This document shows positions 34,594 to 42,556 of a stretch of DNA of 42,556 nt, piece by piece. The DNA is from Balneolaceae bacterium UBA1514 (lineage in GTDB: Bacteria; Bacteroidota; Rhodothermia; Balneolales; Balneolaceae), in the NCBI GenBank assembly GCA_002323515.1, contig DCQQ01000010.1, forward strand, positions 1-42,556. Direction: 5' to 3'. A model generated the notes under the pieces. It did no database searches. It saw only the letters and a program-made list of their open reading frames with translations, and had not been told where the DNA came from. Position 1 is the stretch's first letter. Each line of letters opens with the position of its first letter. A program made the position numbers and the translations under genes.

Positions 34594-36003
34594 TTACTGA
34601 CCTTTACCTTTAATCATTGTGATTAATGTGTTAATAATAATCTTTATATCCATACGTAACGAAATATTTTCGACATAATACAAATCATACTTGGTTTTTT
34701 CTTTAACATCGTCCAGTGAAGCATCATATTTCCATTTAACCTGAGCCCACCCTGTAATCCCTGGGCGAACTCGTAATCGTCGCATATACAATGGGATTTG
34801 ATTTTTAAACTGCTCTACAAAATGTTCACGTTCAGGTCTAGGTCCTACTAAACTCATTTGCCCTCGAATGACATTGTAGAGTTGAGGTAGTTCATCAATA
34901 CGTAATTTGCGCAACCAATAACCCATTTTTGTAATCCTTGAGTCGTTTTTTTTTGCCCACATAGGTCCAGTTTTTCGTTCAGCATCTTGTACCATAGTGC
35001 GAAATTTATTCATAACAAAGGGTTTACCATTTCGTCCAATTCGTTCTTGACGATAGATAACGGGCCCAGAAGACCCTAATCGAATAAATAGGGCTACCAA
35101 TAGCAAGAAGGGGGCTAACACTATCAATACTACCACCGAAATAGTCACATCCATCAATCGCTTGACAGCTTTCTCCCAAAGCGGCATAGGCTCTGGAGAA
35201 ATTTCAATAATAGGCATACCAAAAATCTGATTCGTTTTGGATAGACCACTCACAATTTGATAAAAATCAGGTAACAGCTTTAAGCGAACATCCGGATTAT
35301 CCAGTTTAGAAATAATCGCAACCAAATCTTCTCGGCCATTTGCTTCTACTGCCACCAAGACATCCTGAACTTTATACTCGGCGATAATTCGATCAATATC
35401 AGAAAGTTGCCCAATCACATCCTCAGGATAAATACCTGATTCTGCAACGGGACCCTTCCCATTAACTTGGATGTATCCAATTACTTCCATGCCCAAAATT
35501 TTGTTACGCATAAGATCATCAAAGGCTATTTTAGCATTTGACCCTGTCCCAACAATTAATGTTCTATGCAGTCCCCTACCTCGTTGGGCATACAAACGTT
35601 GAATAGTTCTAATGACAAAACGATTGGTAATGGTGGCCCCCAAAATAATTGACCAATAAGAAAAAATTAGCCCGTGATGGGTACGACCCTCAATAAACAA
35701 CCAGTGATCCCAAATAACATACAACACCAGTCCCCCCAATACCACAGCCTTTACCACCCTAGTAAATTCATCGAGCCTTGAGATTAAATATAAACTCTTG
35801 TACAATCCTGATAAGACAAAAACTCCAAGCCAATACCCGCTAAATATTACACCTGCACTAATCACAGCTAAGCCATATTCAGCCAATCGAGGATCCAAAT
35901 AAGCCGAGAAAAAAGAATGAAAGACGAGCCAACTTGCCAATAAAAGCAAGTAATCAAGGGCACTCGTCAATATAACTTCGCGATATCTTTGCACAGAAAG
36001 CAA
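34594..36003 (-). CDS. Undecaprenyl-phosphate glycosyl-1-phosphate transferase, WbaP-type polyisoprenyl phosphoglycosyl transferase
   Basis: Initiates surface polysaccharide synthesis by moving a sugar-1-phosphate from a nucleotide sugar onto undecaprenyl phosphate. The 469 residues have four N-terminal membrane helices, a CoA-binding-3-like domain (LIVGTGSNAKIAF, residues about 148-250) and a complete catalytic domain: RLMDVTIS, RIGRNGKPFVMNKFRTM, the catalytic Asp370-Glu371 in RIDELPQLYNVIRGQMS, VGPRPE and RPGITGWAQV. Start is a TTG at 36003, as no in-frame ATG precedes it. It leads into the Dpm1-like gene. It is a paralogue of the degenerate domain in the GT2 fusion at 37241-39346. Confidence 0.93.
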   Translation of the reverse strand: MLSVQRYREVILTSALDYLLLLASWLVFHSFFSAYLDPRLAEYGLAVISAGVIFSGYWLGVFVLSGLYKSLYLISRLDEFTRVVKAVVLGGLVLYVIWDHWLFIEGRTHHGLIFSYWSIILGATITNRFVIRTIQRLYAQRGRGLHRTLIVGTGSNAKIAFDDLMRNKILGMEVIGYIQVNGKGPVAESGIYPEDVIGQLSDIDRIIAEYKVQDVLVAVEANGREDLVAIISKLDNPDVRLKLLPDFYQIVSGLSKTNQIFGMPIIEISPEPMPLWEKAVKRLMDVTISVVVLIVLAPFLLLVALFIRLGSSGPVIYRQERIGRNGKPFVMNKFRTMVQDAERKTGPMWAKKNDSRITKMGYWLRKLRIDELPQLYNVIRGQMSLVGPRPEREHFVEQFKNQIPLYMRRLRVRPGITGWAQVKWKYDASLDDVKEKTKYDLYYVENISLRMDIKIIINTLITMIKGKGQ

Positions 36004-36032
36004 ATGGATGGTTAGATTCGTAATTTAAATCT

Positions 36033-36054
36033 CTAAAAAAGTACGGATTTTTAG
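36033..36054. other. Inverted repeat between the divergent WbaP-like and tgt genes
   Basis: CTAAAAA-AGTACGGA-TTTTTAG forms a perfect seven-pair arm with an eight-base loop in the 88-base divergent region. It could be an operator shared by the two promoters, but the arms are A/T only. Confidence 0.3.
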
Positions 36055-36091
36055 TCTGTATATATAACTGAAACCACTTTATGCCTTTATT

Positions 36092-37219
36092 TTGTTTCAA
36101 CTACATACAACGTGTTCTACAAGCAAAGCGCGCCTAGGTAGCTTAACTACTGATCATGGGGTCATAGAAACACCCATATTTATGCCAGTAGGGACACTTG
36201 GAACAGTAAAAGGGGTGTCACAGGACCGTTTAAAAGACCCTATTCAAGCCCAAATTATTTTAGGCAACACCTACCATCTGTATTTAAGACCTGGCACCGA
36301 GGTCATACAGGCTTCAGGAGGATTACATGGTTTTATGAATTGGGACCGACCCATATTAACTGACTCTGGAGGATATCAAATTTTTTCCCTTTCAGATATA
36401 CGAACCTTAGACGAGGAAGGCGCTCATTTTAAAAGTCATTTAGATGGTTCAAAACACTTATTCACACCCGAGAATGTAGTAGATATACAGCGGGTCTTAG
36501 GGTCAGATATCATTATGATACTGGATGAGTGCCCACCTTATCCAAGTGATTATGCATACGCAAAAAATTCTATGGAATTAACCCATCGATGGGCAAAAAG
36601 GGGGCAGAAACAATTTCTAGAGACCCAAGCACTTTACGGGCATCGACAATTTCAATTTGGTATTGTACAGGGTGGAACCTACAAAGATCTGAGGATTGCC
36701 TCCGCTGAATTTATGGCTGAACAGAATTTTGAAGGTATTGCAATTGGTGGGCTCAGCGTTGGAGAACCTATTCCCTTGTTGTATGAAATGACCGATATTA
36801 ACACCGATGTCATGCCTAAGGAAAAGGCACGATATCTTATGGGGGTAGGCACACCGGCTAATTTACTAGAATCCATCGCACGTGGGGTAGATATGTTTGA
36901 TTGTGTTATGCCTACTAGAAATGCCCGAAACGGAACCATATTTACACGAGAAGGGAAAGTGAATCTCAGGAATTCTAAGTGGAAGAACCATCACGCACCC
37001 TTAGACCCAGATTTTCCCAGCGATCTATGCCAAAAGTATCATATGTCCTACGTTCATCACTTGCTCAAAAGTAACGAACTCTTTGGAATGACCTTAGCCT
37101 CGGAACATAATTTACAGTTTTATTTATGGCTCATAAAGGAAGTAAGAGAACACATCAAAAATGATACTTTTGCCACTTGGTATCCACATAAGGTTACCCA
37201 ACTTGAGTCAAAAATCTAG
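36092..37219 (+). CDS. tgt: tRNA-guanine transglycosylase
   Basis: Exchanges G34 for preQ1 in tRNAs with GUN anticodons, a step in queuosine synthesis. The 375 residues are typical. Motifs: TPIFMPVGTLGTVKG, LTDSGGYQ with Asp91, and nucleophile Asp270 in MFDCVMPTRNARNG. The zinc site is degenerate: the C-x-C-x2-C found in E. coli is DPDFPSDLC here, keeping only Cys313, although the later His339 of EHNLQFY is present. I recall that Bacteroidota enzymes also lack these cysteines, so this is probably lineage-typical. Start is TTG at 36092, giving the N-terminus the normal length. Confidence 0.95.
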   Translation: MFQLHTTCSTSKARLGSLTTDHGVIETPIFMPVGTLGTVKGVSQDRLKDPIQAQIILGNTYHLYLRPGTEVIQASGGLHGFMNWDRPILTDSGGYQIFSLSDIRTLDEEGAHFKSHLDGSKHLFTPENVVDIQRVLGSDIIMILDECPPYPSDYAYAKNSMELTHRWAKRGQKQFLETQALYGHRQFQFGIVQGGTYKDLRIASAEFMAEQNFEGIAIGGLSVGEPIPLLYEMTDINTDVMPKEKARYLMGVGTPANLLESIARGVDMFDCVMPTRNARNGTIFTREGKVNLRNSKWKNHHAPLDPDFPSDLCQKYHMSYVHHLLKSNELFGMTLASEHNLQFYLWLIKEVREHIKNDTFATWYPHKVTQLESKI

Positions 37220-37240
37220 AACTTCATTATTTGACCAACC

Positions 37241-39346
37241 TTATTCCCAGTTATCCAATGGTTGAAATATAGACTTTAATAATATATCCATATCCATACC
37301 TAGCGAATAATTTTGCATGTAGTACAGCTGATAATGCTCTTCATCTTCACCTTCTTGAAGCTTGCCTTGATTTAGCTGTATCAAGCCAGTTAAGCCCGGT
37401 TTTAACCCCCCTTCTTGTTCCTCACTATGCTTGGATAATTTATTTTGAACCGGAAGAATTGAGCCTACCCATGAGTAATGACCATATAAAATACCAAGCA
37501 ATAATAAACTACGGTTATGCCATTTATACTTAGCTAATGGTTCTAAAAAACGTTGACCTTTCGGTCGTTTAATCCCTGCAAGTAGAGCTAATGGCCAGAG
37601 TAATGCAAAACAGGGAATGGCTAGGGATAAATCAAAACCTCTCTTTATAAACCGATTAACGGGCTTATTCAATGCAAGTTCTACCTCAACCAGAGGCAAA
37701 CTCTCCAGGTATTCGACTTTTGATTTACCTAAAATAAAATCCATACTATCAGGAATGAGTTTGCACTGTACCGACACACCCCGCAAGGTAGAAATGGCTC
37801 GAAGCATCTCTTTATAAGATAGAGTACGCAAAGAAAATAATACTTGATCCGCATGATACGCCTTCACTAAATCCTCTAATTGACTCAATGAACCAAGAGT
37901 GCTTGGTGTTACTTTCTGGCGTTCCAATCTCTCTAAGGTATCATCATTTTCTAGTGCATTTTCCCCAAAATTATAATCAGTCTGGACCCATCCTAATACC
38001 TCAACATTCCAATCTGGTCTAGCATGTATTTTAGGTATAAGTTCTTTGGCATCTGCTCGAGTACCAACTAGAAGAATCTTGGATTTCTTTATTTGCCCTT
38101 TGGCATTTGTTTGATTCCTTCTAGCATTTATCTGAACTAGCTTCAATCCTATCATCAACGTCACTGAAACCCCAAAACCTATCAAAAGAGATAAGCGAGA
38201 AAAGGCTAGGTTTCTTGCAAAAAACGTAATAGCGGCTACTCCTAAATACGAAAAAAAGAGGGCTTTTAAAGGGGTAGAAATAGAGTCATTTTTATGTTGA
38301 TATAAACCTAACAGCGCACCAACTAACAGATATATACCAGACGCTAAAAGATTGACCCAAAGAAACTGAAAAGACTGCAGGTCACTGAAAATTTCAACAC
38401 TGAATTGAAACCGAATTAAGAAACCCAAAATAATGGAGATATTTAATAATACAAGATCGGCTGCAATCCAAGAAATCGATTTTAAACGACTAATAACAAA
38501 CGAAAAAATAGTTTTTAACCAAATTGCTGAAAAGATTACTGCTTTAAATAAGGCGCTATATCGCGAGGATTGATGCTTATCAAAAAACAAATACATGGCT
38601 TCATTGAAAATCCGAATATAGCGTAGGTCCCCTTTTTTTGTACTCTCCCCTTTATAATGAATGATGGAGGTGGAAGGAACATAGTCAATATTATAGCTAG
38701 TATCTTGCACACGGTAGCACAAATCAATGTCCTCTCCATACATAAAAAAACGTTCATCAAAGCCCCCTAGTTGTTGTAACAGGTCCGTTCTCCAAAACAT
38801 AAATGAGCCCGATAAGACGGGAACCTGCGCCTGTTGATCTTCTGTAAGCCAACTAAGATAATACTGGCCAAATAAACGTGATTTCGGAAATATCGTGTGT
38901 AACCCCAATAACTTTGTCAACGCTGCCCAAATAGTGGGGACAGAACGCTTAGATTCAGGTGCAAAGGTACCATCGGGGTTGAGAATTTTACAACCCGCCG
39001 CCCCACATTCAGGATTAGATCTCATATGAGAAATGAGGGTAGAAAAGGTGTCCTCACTAACAAGAGTATCTGGATTAATGATCAGAGTAAACTCGCCTTT
39101 AGCCTGTTTGATCGCTTGATTATTCGCCTTACCAAATCCTAAATTGTCTTTATTTGCAATATAACTTACGTGGGGATGGCGCTGTTGCAAATAAAAAATC
39201 GAATCATCCCCAGAATCGTTATCTACCACAAATACCTGCACCGCATATTCACCTGCAGCTTTTCGAATTGAACTAAGCAAATTCGAGACATATTCCTTCA
39301 CTTTATAGTTAACAATTACGACGCTAATATCGACCTTTCTAGCCAT
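37241..39346 (-). CDS. GT2 glycosyltransferase fused to a degenerate phosphoglycosyl transferase
   Basis: A 701-residue two-part protein. Residues 1-260 are a GT2 enzyme of the rhamnosyltransferase type (VVIVNYKVKEYV, VDNDSGDDS, INPDT metal site, GEDIDLC). Residues 265-400 hold membrane helices, 420-540 a CoA-binding-3-like domain, and 565-701 a phosphoglycosyl transferase domain shortened to about 135 residues (about 190 in the paralogue). The frame RGFDLSLA, YGHYSWVG, KPGLTGLIQL and LYYMQNYSLGMDMDIL is kept, but KFRTM is missing and the catalytic Asp-Glu aligns with Asn611-Arg612. So it is probably an active GT2 carrying an inactive PGT module. ATG at 39346 overlaps the previous stop by one base (TAATG). 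Confidence 0.88.
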   Translation of the reverse strand: MARKVDISVVIVNYKVKEYVSNLLSSIRKAAGEYAVQVFVVDNDSGDDSIFYLQQRHPHVSYIANKDNLGFGKANNQAIKQAKGEFTLIINPDTLVSEDTFSTLISHMRSNPECGAAGCKILNPDGTFAPESKRSVPTIWAALTKLLGLHTIFPKSRLFGQYYLSWLTEDQQAQVPVLSGSFMFWRTDLLQQLGGFDERFFMYGEDIDLCYRVQDTSYNIDYVPSTSIIHYKGESTKKGDLRYIRIFNEAMYLFFDKHQSSRYSALFKAVIFSAIWLKTIFSFVISRLKSISWIAADLVLLNISIILGFLIRFQFSVEIFSDLQSFQFLWVNLLASGIYLLVGALLGLYQHKNDSISTPLKALFFSYLGVAAITFFARNLAFSRLSLLIGFGVSVTLMIGLKLVQINARRNQTNAKGQIKKSKILLVGTRADAKELIPKIHARPDWNVEVLGWVQTDYNFGENALENDDTLERLERQKVTPSTLGSLSQLEDLVKAYHADQVLFSLRTLSYKEMLRAISTLRGVSVQCKLIPDSMDFILGKSKVEYLESLPLVEVELALNKPVNRFIKRGFDLSLAIPCFALLWPLALLAGIKRPKGQRFLEPLAKYKWHNRSLLLLGILYGHYSWVGSILPVQNKLSKHSEEQEGGLKPGLTGLIQLNQGKLQEGEDEEHYQLYYMQNYSLGMDMDILLKSIFQPLDNWE

Positions 39347-40077
39347 TAGACCCCAATCTTATTAAGAATGTACTCCAGCTTTGCCCGCCAACCTAAACCA
39401 TAACCCGTCTTTCTAACGGTTCCTCGCCATAAATGATCAATGTAATGGCTCATCGGGTATTCCACCAACTTAAATCCCTTTACCCAGGCTTCTCTATAAT
39501 TTTGAAGAGTAGGTTGACCATGATGAATAAAAGGAGGGAATTGAAGATATAAAGCCCGACGTAAGACCATGTATGGCGTTTGCAAAATGAGCTCCCCTGA
39601 TGAGTTTTTGGTACTAAAGCCCCGTTTATTTACTCGATTAAACATCCCAGCGGCATAATTTTTCTCATCAGACTCCAGATGCTCAACTATCCTCTCTAAA
39701 AAACCCCCTTCCTTTGTTTCGGTGTCACTATCTAGAAAAAAGACATACTTCGATTTCACGATTTGTCGCGCTGCAAAGTCCATCGCTGGCCCGTGATACA
39801 CATTCTTCGGCAAACGTACCCATTGCGTGTTTGATTGCGCCCTAATCCAATCATCTACTCGATCAACAACATCTGAATCCGAGCCATTATCCACTACATA
39901 AAGTGGAGTTTGAGGGTAAAACCGTTTAAATGATTCGACCGCCATTTTCAGCAAATCTGGAGTCTGATAATGAATAATCACTGTACTTAAATCCAATTGG
40001 CTTAATACATCCTCTCGGGTTGATGCATCCGCGGCTCCCTTTGAACTTGAGGTATATGTCGAGTATTCTTGGATCAT
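39346..40077 (-). CDS. GT2-family glycosyltransferase
   Basis: A 243-residue cytoplasmic glycosyltransferase with a GT-A fold: STVIIHYQTPDLLKMAVESF, VVDNGSDSD near residue 62, the metal-binding DSD at residues 116-118 in FFLDSDTETK, and a later MVLRRALY acceptor-side segment. Sugar and acceptor are unknown. An ATG at 40128 lies in the coding end of the PorZ-like gene; the ATG at 40077, one base after that stop (TGA-T-ATG), is much more likely. It is the middle gene of a tightly coupled three-gene run. Confidence 0.88.
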   Translation of the reverse strand: MIQEYSTYTSSSKGAADASTREDVLSQLDLSTVIIHYQTPDLLKMAVESFKRFYPQTPLYVVDNGSDSDVVDRVDDWIRAQSNTQWVRLPKNVYHGPAMDFAARQIVKSKYVFFLDSDTETKEGGFLERIVEHLESDEKNYAAGMFNRVNKRGFSTKNSSGELILQTPYMVLRRALYLQFPPFIHHGQPTLQNYREAWVKGFKLVEYPMSHYIDHLWRGTVRKTGYGLGWRAKLEYILNKIGV

Positions 40078-40078
40078 A

Positions 40079-42493
40079 TCAACGGATAATAACAACTTTA
40101 CCAACTCCCCGTTCACCTTCTTTGACATCCCAAGCTACTAAAAAATAGACCCCACTACTGAGTCTACGACCCCTTGAGTCATACCCGTCCCATTGCACAC
40201 GACCACCGCTTGCTTGTAGTTCATGTACGACATTTCCACCCGTATCAAGTACTCTAATTCGTGTTGCTTGGCTTAAATTTTCTATTATGATTTGCTCATG
40301 TTGATCATATAAAAACGGATTTGGATAGATTTTTAATGACCCCATTGTGGTCTTGGGGGATTGTGCTATATCAATAAAACTTACCAATCCTCTATCGGTG
40401 GCAACAAACACCTCGCCTGACTCTTCGTTTACTGTAATGGACAAAATATTATTTGAAATTAACGGACTGTTGTCTTCTGTATAACGCTTCAGGATAGCAC
40501 TCCCTTCTTCATTCAACAGCCATAAACCCTGATTTACACTCCCAATCCATTTCTGATTAGCGCCATTTGCTGCCATGGCACTCACATTACTGTCACGCAA
40601 TAAATATCGTGAAACAGCAGAAATATCTTCATTCAATAACCATTGAGATTGCCGTTCAGATGACCGTTGACTATCTACGATGAATCTGGGAAATAGAAAC
40701 CGAGCAATCCCTCGTGCCGTGCCTATCCACACTTCCCCATTTTTGTCTTCCAAAAAAGCAGTGACTTTATTATCCGGTAAATTACCATTAACGGCTGAAG
40801 TAGTAAGTTTGACCCCTCGGTTATCTTGAGTATTCATAGGATCGTTGGTATCAAGGACTAACAAACCTGTGCCATCTCCTGTTGAACTTTGAAGGGAAAT
40901 CCACTTATAATCATTTGAATCGATGAACAAGTCTACATATTCATCAAGTGTACTCACTGCGTTATCTTTAGAATGTGCGAGCCAAGTATCTTGATTTGGT
41001 TCATACATATATAGCGGCTCTGATCCATATCGACTGACTAACCAAACCTGGTCTTTACTGTCTGCAGATAAACCAGAAATTACCGTATAATCCGGATTAT
41101 CAGCTTCCCACCCTCGGATGGTACTGTTATATGCATTATATAATTGTATAGCGTTGGTAGTTTTATTGTGCTTAACTACCCCACTTCCCCAAGAGCCAAT
41201 AAAATAATGAGTGCTATTTTGAGCTGTCGTAAAGGCTTGTTTAAAATTCTCTTGGTCCAATAATTCAGTATTTTGGGCATTATAACTTACCCAGGAACTA
41301 TCCTGAAAAAACGAGTATCCCTTAGATCGATCAATGATTCTGTCGCCTGTAACATTTTGGGATGATGCTGAAAATAGGCGCCCATTAGACCAATCCAAAC
41401 CCGCAAAAAAATTAGTATATGGGCCAATTGGTACAAATTGATCCCAATCCGTGGGACTAGTAAATACTAACAACCCTAAATCCGTCGTACCCATTATCAA
41501 GTGATCAGATAACATAGTACCGGTACGAATACCTCGAACATTATCGATCCGGTATATCTTAGTCGACGTATAGGTTGATCGGCGCATGATTCTGTTATTA
41601 AATACCAGCAAAAGATCTTGGCCATTAGCTTGGTGAACTATGTCAAGTGATTGAAGATAATTTATACCTTCTTCCTTGATCCAACGCACACCATCGAATG
41701 TATACAGGGACTCCTGCACTACGGCATAGGCATCACCATTATAAAATCCAACATCTTGCACAAGATTGCTTGGCAAACCATCCACCGTTGTATATACGGT
41801 CCATGAATCACTAACAATTAAGTTATCTGTCAAATTAGCTGTGACAATTCCACCAGATGTGGCTACTATAATGTCATTTCCAAAAATATCTAACGCATAT
41901 ACAGGCGTACCTCGATCGAGATTACCAAGACCTACGTAGCTTTGCTGGACGTATAAGTCATTTACATTAAACTCAATAATTCCAAATTCTGTGGCTACGA
42001 ACAGAATATCATTATAAATAACAAAATCACGAATCGATTTGGAAGGGTACTGATCAACTCTGAGTAAATCATTAAGAGTTTGTACAGTTGAATATTCTGA
42101 GTCATACACATCAATTGCACCATCCGTATAGCCTAAAAATAATTGCTTAGACGCCGGATGATAGGCCAATTTTTGAATATCCAAACGATGTAACCCATCT
42201 ATGGTAGTTAGTGTGGTATTAACGCCTAAAGGGTCTGTAATAACCAGACCACCCTGAGTTGCAACATATCTATATCCCTGATCGGTTACCACAACATCAT
42301 TTACAGTGGAAAAGGAAGAATAGACCCTCCACTCATCAATTACCTGGGCGTGCACCTTATCCATATTCAAATTGAGTAGCCAAGTGAGTATGATCAAAAA
42401 CATGACAAGTACGGACTGAATAGATTTCGTTATGTTCTGAATAGAACATATATCCGATGGTACTTTTTTTATTCTATGTAGCTGGACAATCAT
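40079..42493 (-). CDS. PorZ-like type IX secretion protein, two-component-regulator-type propeller with T9SS sorting-type C-terminus
   Basis: An 804-residue exported protein. After a signal peptide ending near VHAQV, the chain begins with WRVYSSFSTVNDVVVTDQG and continues through roughly a dozen propeller blades (two seven-bladed propellers are likely), many of the type VATQGGLVIT or IGTARGIARF. The last 85 residues form an Ig-like type A sorting-type domain (IYPNPF, IRVLDTGGNVV, WDGYDSRGRRLSSGVYFL). This order matches PorZ, which sits at the cell surface in the T9SS attachment complex and in Porphyromonas binds A-LPS. It leads two glycosyltransferase genes. Identity with PorZ is inferred from layout, not an alignment. 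An upstream basic leader of 30 residues is unusually long. Confidence 0.65.
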   Translation of the reverse strand: MIVQLHRIKKVPSDICSIQNITKSIQSVLVMFLIILTWLLNLNMDKVHAQVIDEWRVYSSFSTVNDVVVTDQGYRYVATQGGLVITDPLGVNTTLTTIDGLHRLDIQKLAYHPASKQLFLGYTDGAIDVYDSEYSTVQTLNDLLRVDQYPSKSIRDFVIYNDILFVATEFGIIEFNVNDLYVQQSYVGLGNLDRGTPVYALDIFGNDIIVATSGGIVTANLTDNLIVSDSWTVYTTVDGLPSNLVQDVGFYNGDAYAVVQESLYTFDGVRWIKEEGINYLQSLDIVHQANGQDLLLVFNNRIMRRSTYTSTKIYRIDNVRGIRTGTMLSDHLIMGTTDLGLLVFTSPTDWDQFVPIGPYTNFFAGLDWSNGRLFSASSQNVTGDRIIDRSKGYSFFQDSSWVSYNAQNTELLDQENFKQAFTTAQNSTHYFIGSWGSGVVKHNKTTNAIQLYNAYNSTIRGWEADNPDYTVISGLSADSKDQVWLVSRYGSEPLYMYEPNQDTWLAHSKDNAVSTLDEYVDLFIDSNDYKWISLQSSTGDGTGLLVLDTNDPMNTQDNRGVKLTTSAVNGNLPDNKVTAFLEDKNGEVWIGTARGIARFLFPRFIVDSQRSSERQSQWLLNEDISAVSRYLLRDSNVSAMAANGANQKWIGSVNQGLWLLNEEGSAILKRYTEDNSPLISNNILSITVNEESGEVFVATDRGLVSFIDIAQSPKTTMGSLKIYPNPFLYDQHEQIIIENLSQATRIRVLDTGGNVVHELQASGGRVQWDGYDSRGRRLSSGVYFLVAWDVKEGERGVGKVVIIR

Positions 42494-42556
42494 AGCTAAA
42501 TGTACGGATTCAGTTGGGTTTCTACTATACTATTTCCATGAAGTAAGTCATAAAAA

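Noticed and set aside
36041..42510. GTACGGATT found upstream of both the WbaP-like gene (36041) and the PorZ-like gene (42502)
   Set aside because: A nine-base match at different distances from the two starts (38 and 9 bases) is easily due to chance in a window this size.
1..42556. Search for CRISPR arrays, transposases, prophage genes, tRNAs and riboswitches
   Set aside because: I saw no spaced repeat arrays, no IS or integrase motifs, no cloverleaf-like segment and no recognisable riboswitch in the gaps; a covariance-model scan would be needed to be certain for RNAs.

Overview
The window looks like chromosomal DNA from a marine or halophilic relative of Bacteroidota, most likely Balneolota/Rhodothermia. 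That placement is inferred from gene content only: an eukaryote-type single-chain glycyl-tRNA synthetase, a BatA-domain VWA protein, a PorZ-like type IX secretion protein, TonB-dependent and VCBS/propeller surface proteins, a Tgt without the usual zinc cysteines, and weak Shine-Dalgarno sequences with TTG starts. I saw no rRNA, tRNA, CRISPR array, insertion sequence, phage gene or integrase. Coding density is very high: no gap exceeds 300 bases, and the longest (28281-28549, about 270 bases) is AT-rich and holds nothing I can recognise.

Left part (1-10.9 kb): the 3'-truncated S9 prolyl-oligopeptidase-type peptidase and murI on the minus strand, a TonB-dependent receptor on the plus strand, a large lipoprotein with a propeller-like C-terminus running convergently into it, then a divergently transcribed BatA/VWA membrane protein overlapping a small PH-like membrane protein.

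Middle (11-27 kb): plus-strand housekeeping genes, hflX, a CBS-domain protein, a 1041-residue TPR protein overlapping it, aroA, hsp20, dnaK, tsaD, a BASS-family transporter, a PlsC-like acyltransferase and a Cu/Zn-SOD-like lipoprotein. glyS (minus) and asd (plus) are divergent, followed by a small hypothetical gene and a TIGR01777 epimerase on the minus strand.

Right part (28.5-42.5 kb): mainly minus-strand envelope genes. In transcription order they are a PorZ-like propeller protein, a GT2 glycosyltransferase, a 701-residue GT2 fused to a degenerate phosphoglycosyl transferase, then (beyond plus-strand tgt) an intact WbaP-type phosphoglycosyl transferase, a Dpm1-like polyprenol-phosphate glycosyltransferase, accA, an acyl-CoA thioesterase, DUF2085, a small membrane protein, a CPBP protease, DUF2007 and cdsA. 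One MauE/DoxX-like gene runs convergently into cdsA. Together these suggest an envelope block joining surface glycan assembly, type IX secretion attachment and phospholipid synthesis.

Most interesting leads: the GT2/pseudo-phosphoglycosyl transferase fusion beside its intact paralogue; the PorZ-like gene heading that glycan cluster; a SodC whose conserved zinc-ligand aspartate is alanine; and a recurring TATATTTG box just upstream of three minus-strand genes, one of them apparently giving a leaderless message.
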